Of a DNA stretch of 64,000 bases, positions 61,482-64,000 are shown in pieces. The DNA is from Castellaniella defragrans_A (GTDB lineage: Bacteria > Pseudomonadota > Gammaproteobacteria > Burkholderiales > Burkholderiaceae_B). Each line of letters begins with the position of its first letter. The stretch's first letter is position 1. A model generated the notes under the pieces. It was given only the letters and a program-made list of their open reading frames with translations, had not been told where the DNA came from and made no database searches. The stretch is taken from NCBI RefSeq assembly GCF_040394755.1, contig NZ_JBEBRQ010000001.1; one strand, written 5' to 3'. A program made the translations under genes and the position numbers.

Positions 61482-62675
61482 TCAGGCGGGCATACGGCGC
61501 GCGATCTCGCGGATCAGCGCGCGCGCGGCCTGCCGTTTGTGTTGCTTGTCCAGGGGGTGGATGCCTGCGTCGTCGTACAGCACCAGACGGGCGGATTCGG
61601 CGTCCATGGTGTCCTGGGCGAGGTTGCCGACCATCAGCGGCACCCCCTTGCGCAGGCGCTTGGCCTGGGCGTGCTCGTCGAGGCGGTCGGTCTCGGCGGC
61701 AAAACCCACGCACCAGGGGCCGTGCGCCAGAGCGGCCACCTCGGCCAGGATGTCGGGGTTCTGGACGAAGGACAGGGCCGGCGGCTGACCGTCCTGCTTC
61801 TTGAGTTTGATGGCGGAGGGTTGGGCCACCGCCCAGTCGGCCACGGCGGCGACGGCGATGAACAGGTCGGCACCGGGCGCGCGCGCCATCACGGCGGCGT
61901 GCATCTGCGCGGCCGTGCCGACGTCGATGCGGGTCACGCCGTCGGGGGCGGGCAGGGCGGTCGGGCCGGAGACCAGCTCGACGCTGGCGCCGGCCTCGGC
62001 AGCCGCGCGCGCCAGGGCATAGCCCATCCGTCCAGAGGAGCGATTGGTGATGACCCGCACGGGGTCGATGGGCTCGCTGGTGGGCCCCGCCGTCAGCAGC
62101 ACACGCCGGCCCGCCAGAACCTTGGGCTGGAAATGGGCGATCAACGCATTGAGGATCTGGCTGGGTTCGAGCATACGGCCCGCGCCGGTTTCCCCGCAGG
62201 CCTGGTCGCCCTCGCCGGGGCCGAGCAGATGGACGCCATCGGCGCGCAGTTGCGCGGCATTGCGTTGGGTGGCCGGATGGGTCCACATCTCGCGGTTCAT
62301 CGCGGGGGCGATCAGCAGCGGCACATCGCCGCGCGCCACGCAGAGCGTCGACAGCAGATCATCGGCAAGCCCGTGGGCGAGTTTTGCCATGAAGTCCGCG
62401 CTGGCCGGCACGATCAGGACCGCGTCCGCGCCCCGGGTGAGATTGATGTGCGCCATGCTGTTCGGGATGCGCGCATCCAGCGGGTCGCGGTATACCGGGC
62501 GCCCGGAGAGCGCCTGCATGGTCGTCGGCGTGATGAAGTGCGTGGCGGCCTCGGTCATGACCACGTCCACCTGGGCGCCCTGATCCAGGATGCGGCGCAG
62601 CAGTTCGGCGGATTTGTAGCAGGCGATGCCGCCTGTCAGGCCCAGTACGATGCGCGTGCCGGCGAGTTCGAGCAT
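61482..62675 (-). CDS. coaBC: CoaBC, phosphopantothenoylcysteine synthase/decarboxylase
   Basis: A bifunctional enzyme of coenzyme A synthesis. The 397 residues have the flavin CoaC domain (1 to about 180: LGLTGGIACYKSAELLR, catalytic H76, PAMN at 124-127, C160 in ACGETGAGRM) and the CoaB domain (about 187-397: LTAGPTSEPIDPVRVITNRSSGRMG). It precedes dut on the minus strand. Confidence 0.97.
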   Translation of the reverse strand: MLELAGTRIVLGLTGGIACYKSAELLRRILDQGAQVDVVMTEAATHFITPTTMQALSGRPVYRDPLDARIPNSMAHINLTRGADAVLIVPASADFMAKLAHGLADDLLSTLCVARGDVPLLIAPAMNREMWTHPATQRNAAQLRADGVHLLGPGEGDQACGETGAGRMLEPSQILNALIAHFQPKVLAGRRVLLTAGPTSEPIDPVRVITNRSSGRMGYALARAAAEAGASVELVSGPTALPAPDGVTRIDVGTAAQMHAAVMARAPGADLFIAVAAVADWAVAQPSAIKLKKQDGQPPALSFVQNPDILAEVAALAHGPWCVGFAAETDRLDEHAQAKRLRKGVPLMVGNLAQDTMDAESARLVLYDDAGIHPLDKQHKRQAARALIREIARRMPA

Positions 62676-62691
62676 GAGTGTCTCCGGGGGT

Positions 62692-63210
62692 TCATGGCGC
62701 CGCCTTGCGCCGCCGGGAGCGCATGATCTCGTCGAGGATCAGCAGGCCGGCGCCGCAGGTGATGGCGATGTCCGCGATGTTGAAGGCCGGAAAATACCAG
62801 CCCCGCCAGTGAAACAGCAGGAAGTCCACGACGTGTCCGTGCATGACGCGATCGAGGGCGTTGCCCAGCGCGCCGCCCAGGATGCAGGCGAGCGATGCGC
62901 AGAACAGGCGTTGTCCCGCATGGGTGTAGAGTAGCCGGAGGATGACGATGGCGGCAATCAGCGCGATGCCGGTGAACAGCCAGCGCTGGCCGCCGTCGCC
63001 GTCGGCGAGGAAACTGAAGGCCGCCCCCGTGTTGTAGAGCAGGGTGAGGTCGAATACCGGCAGGACCTCGACCCGTTGGCCATAGACCAGCCAGCCCTCG
63101 ATGGCCGATTTGCTGATCTGGTCGAGGACGATGAGCGCGCCGGCCAGCGCCAGCCAGCCAGCTATCGAGGCCAGGCGCGCCGGGCGGGCCGGATGGGCCT
63201 GATCAGGCAT
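62692..63210 (-). CDS. lspA: LspA, lipoprotein signal peptidase
   Basis: Cleaves prolipoprotein signals, such as that of PqiC here. The 172-residue four-helix enzyme has the catalytic aspartates D120 (GNALDR) and D147 (FNIADIAI). Its ATG lies within the ileS 3' end (8-bp overlap), so the two are co-translated as in E. coli. It lies 17 bp before coaBC. Confidence 0.97.
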   Translation of the reverse strand: MPDQAHPARPARLASIAGWLALAGALIVLDQISKSAIEGWLVYGQRVEVLPVFDLTLLYNTGAAFSFLADGDGGQRWLFTGIALIAAIVILRLLYTHAGQRLFCASLACILGGALGNALDRVMHGHVVDFLLFHWRGWYFPAFNIADIAITCGAGLLILDEIMRSRRRKAAP

Positions 63211-64000
63211 GGCTGCGCGGCTCGCCGCCGCCGAACAGGTTGTCGGTACAGCGGCCGCAGAGCTCGGGATGTGCGGCATCGTGACCCACGTCCGGGCGAT
63301 GGTGCCAGCAACGGCCGCACTTGGCGTGCGTCGTCGCGCGCACCGCGATCGCCAGCGGCCCCTGCGCCGGATGGACCTCGGCGCGCGAAACCAGGAACAC
63401 GAAGCGCAGGTCGTCGCCCAGGCTCTCGAGCAGCGCGAGATCCTCGCCCGAAGCCTGGAAGTCGAGCTCGGCTGCGAGCGACGAACCGATCTCGCCGCGC
63501 GCGCGCACGGTTTCGATCTCGCGCATGGCCTCGGCGCGGATTTCACGCAGGCGGGTCCAGCGCGCGGCCAGCGCCGGCGCATCGGCTGGCGCGGGTACCA
63601 GATGGAACAGGCCGGTGAAGATGCTGGGGGTGGCTTTGCGGCCGTGCAGATCGTCCCAGGCCTCCTCGGCGGTGAAGGACAGGATCGGGGCAAGGAGTTT
63701 GAGCAGCGCGTGGGTGACATGGTGCAGCCCGGTTTGCGCCGAGCGGCGGGCGGCGCTGTCGCGGCCCGCGGTGTAGAGCCGGTCCTTGAGGATGTCCAGG
63801 TAGAACGCGCCCAGGTCCTCGGAGCAGAAGATCTGCAGGCGCGAGACGGCGGTGTGGAACTCGTAGCGCTCGAAACTGGCCAGCACCTCGGCCTGCATGG
63901 CTGCGGTCATGTGCAGGGCGTAGCGATCGATTTCGAACAACTCGTCGACCGGCAGCGCGTCCGTGGCCGGATCGAAATCGACCAGATTGCCCAGCAGGAA
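63203..64000 (-). CDS. ileS: IleS, isoleucyl-tRNA synthetase (C-terminal part, runs off the window)
   Basis: Only the last 265 codons are inside the window; the gene begins beyond 64000. The visible part contains the anticodon-binding domain (YRNTLR-like region FEIDRYALHMTAAMQAEVLASFERYEFHTAVSRLQIFCSEDLGAFYLDILKDRLYTAGRDS) and the C-terminal zinc finger CGRCWHHRPDVGHDAAHPELCGRC. It is followed by lspA, the classic ileS-lspA pair. Confidence 0.96.
   Translation of the reverse strand, partial: FLLGNLVDFDPATDALPVDELFEIDRYALHMTAAMQAEVLASFERYEFHTAVSRLQIFCSEDLGAFYLDILKDRLYTAGRDSAARRSAQTGLHHVTHALLKLLAPILSFTAEEAWDDLHGRKATPSIFTGLFHLVPAPADAPALAARWTRLREIRAEAMREIETVRARGEIGSSLAAELDFQASGEDLALLESLGDDLRFVFLVSRAEVHPAQGPLAIAVRATTHAKCGRCWHHRPDVGHDAAHPELCGRCTDNLFGGGEPRSHA

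Overview
The window looks like a piece of a high-GC betaproteobacterial chromosome, most likely Burkholderiales and probably Alcaligenaceae (Bordetella/Castellaniella/Pusillimonas-like). This rests on GC-rich third codon positions, beta-type gene neighbourhoods (ExbB-ExbD-LpxK-YcaR-KdsB-Adk, ClpS-ClpA next to CspD, IleS-LspA) and the flagellar gene order. Genus is inference; no rRNA or other marker here settles it.

Region 1 (1-18.9 kb) is a flagellar locus. A tightly overlapping minus-strand operon reads fliF-G-H-I-J-K-L-M-N-O-P-Q-R: MS ring, C ring, export ATPase complex, hook-length control and export gate. It diverges from fliE across a 312-bp control region with an FlhDC-like box. A second minus-strand run reads flaG-fliD-fliS-fliT, then a second FliK-like protein and a soluble FlhB C-domain paralogue that lacks the NPTH cleavage site. 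fliA and the flagellin gene fliC lie on the plus strand. Two well-matched sigma-28 promoters with identical 11-bp spacing precede flaG and fliC, giving the expected late-gene circuit. A 15-bp-stem terminator closes fliC.

Region 2 (19-31.5 kb) is accessory and metabolic. It holds an AbiE-type toxin/antitoxin pair in toxin-first order with a near-perfect inverted repeat touching the toxin start codon; a YeeZ-like epimerase; an EpsC-type serine acetyltransferase; a zinc alcohol dehydrogenase; a MarR-MFS pair with a palindromic operator; a secreted PIG-L deacetylase; tRNA-Arg(UCU); the acetate permease pair yjcH-actP; two AhpD-like CxxC proteins; one unknown small protein; and tRNA-Ala(CGC).

Region 3 (31.6-50.9 kb) is mostly housekeeping: argG, argF, rpsT, murJ, an SDR, adk, kdsB, ycaR, lpxK, exbD, exbB, xseA, sodB, a DUF192 protein, cspD, clpS, clpA and pqiABC. 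The AT-rich xseA upstream region carries a palindromic pair of DnaA-box-like sites plus a third copy.

Region 4 (51-64 kb) contains trifunctional putA, a complete liv-type branched-chain amino-acid ABC operon (J-H-M-G-F), a 348-bp stretch with a possible gene remnant, a membrane protein resembling a family often labelled putative type VI secretion effector, and dut, coaBC, lspA and the 3' part of ileS, which runs off the window.

The best candidates for something new are the toxin-first AbiE module with its operator-like repeat, the FlhB-C/FliK2 pair, the DnaA-box cluster at xseA, the exact 14-glycine GxxxG ladder in FliH, and the orphan proteins at 30.1 and 60.2 kb.
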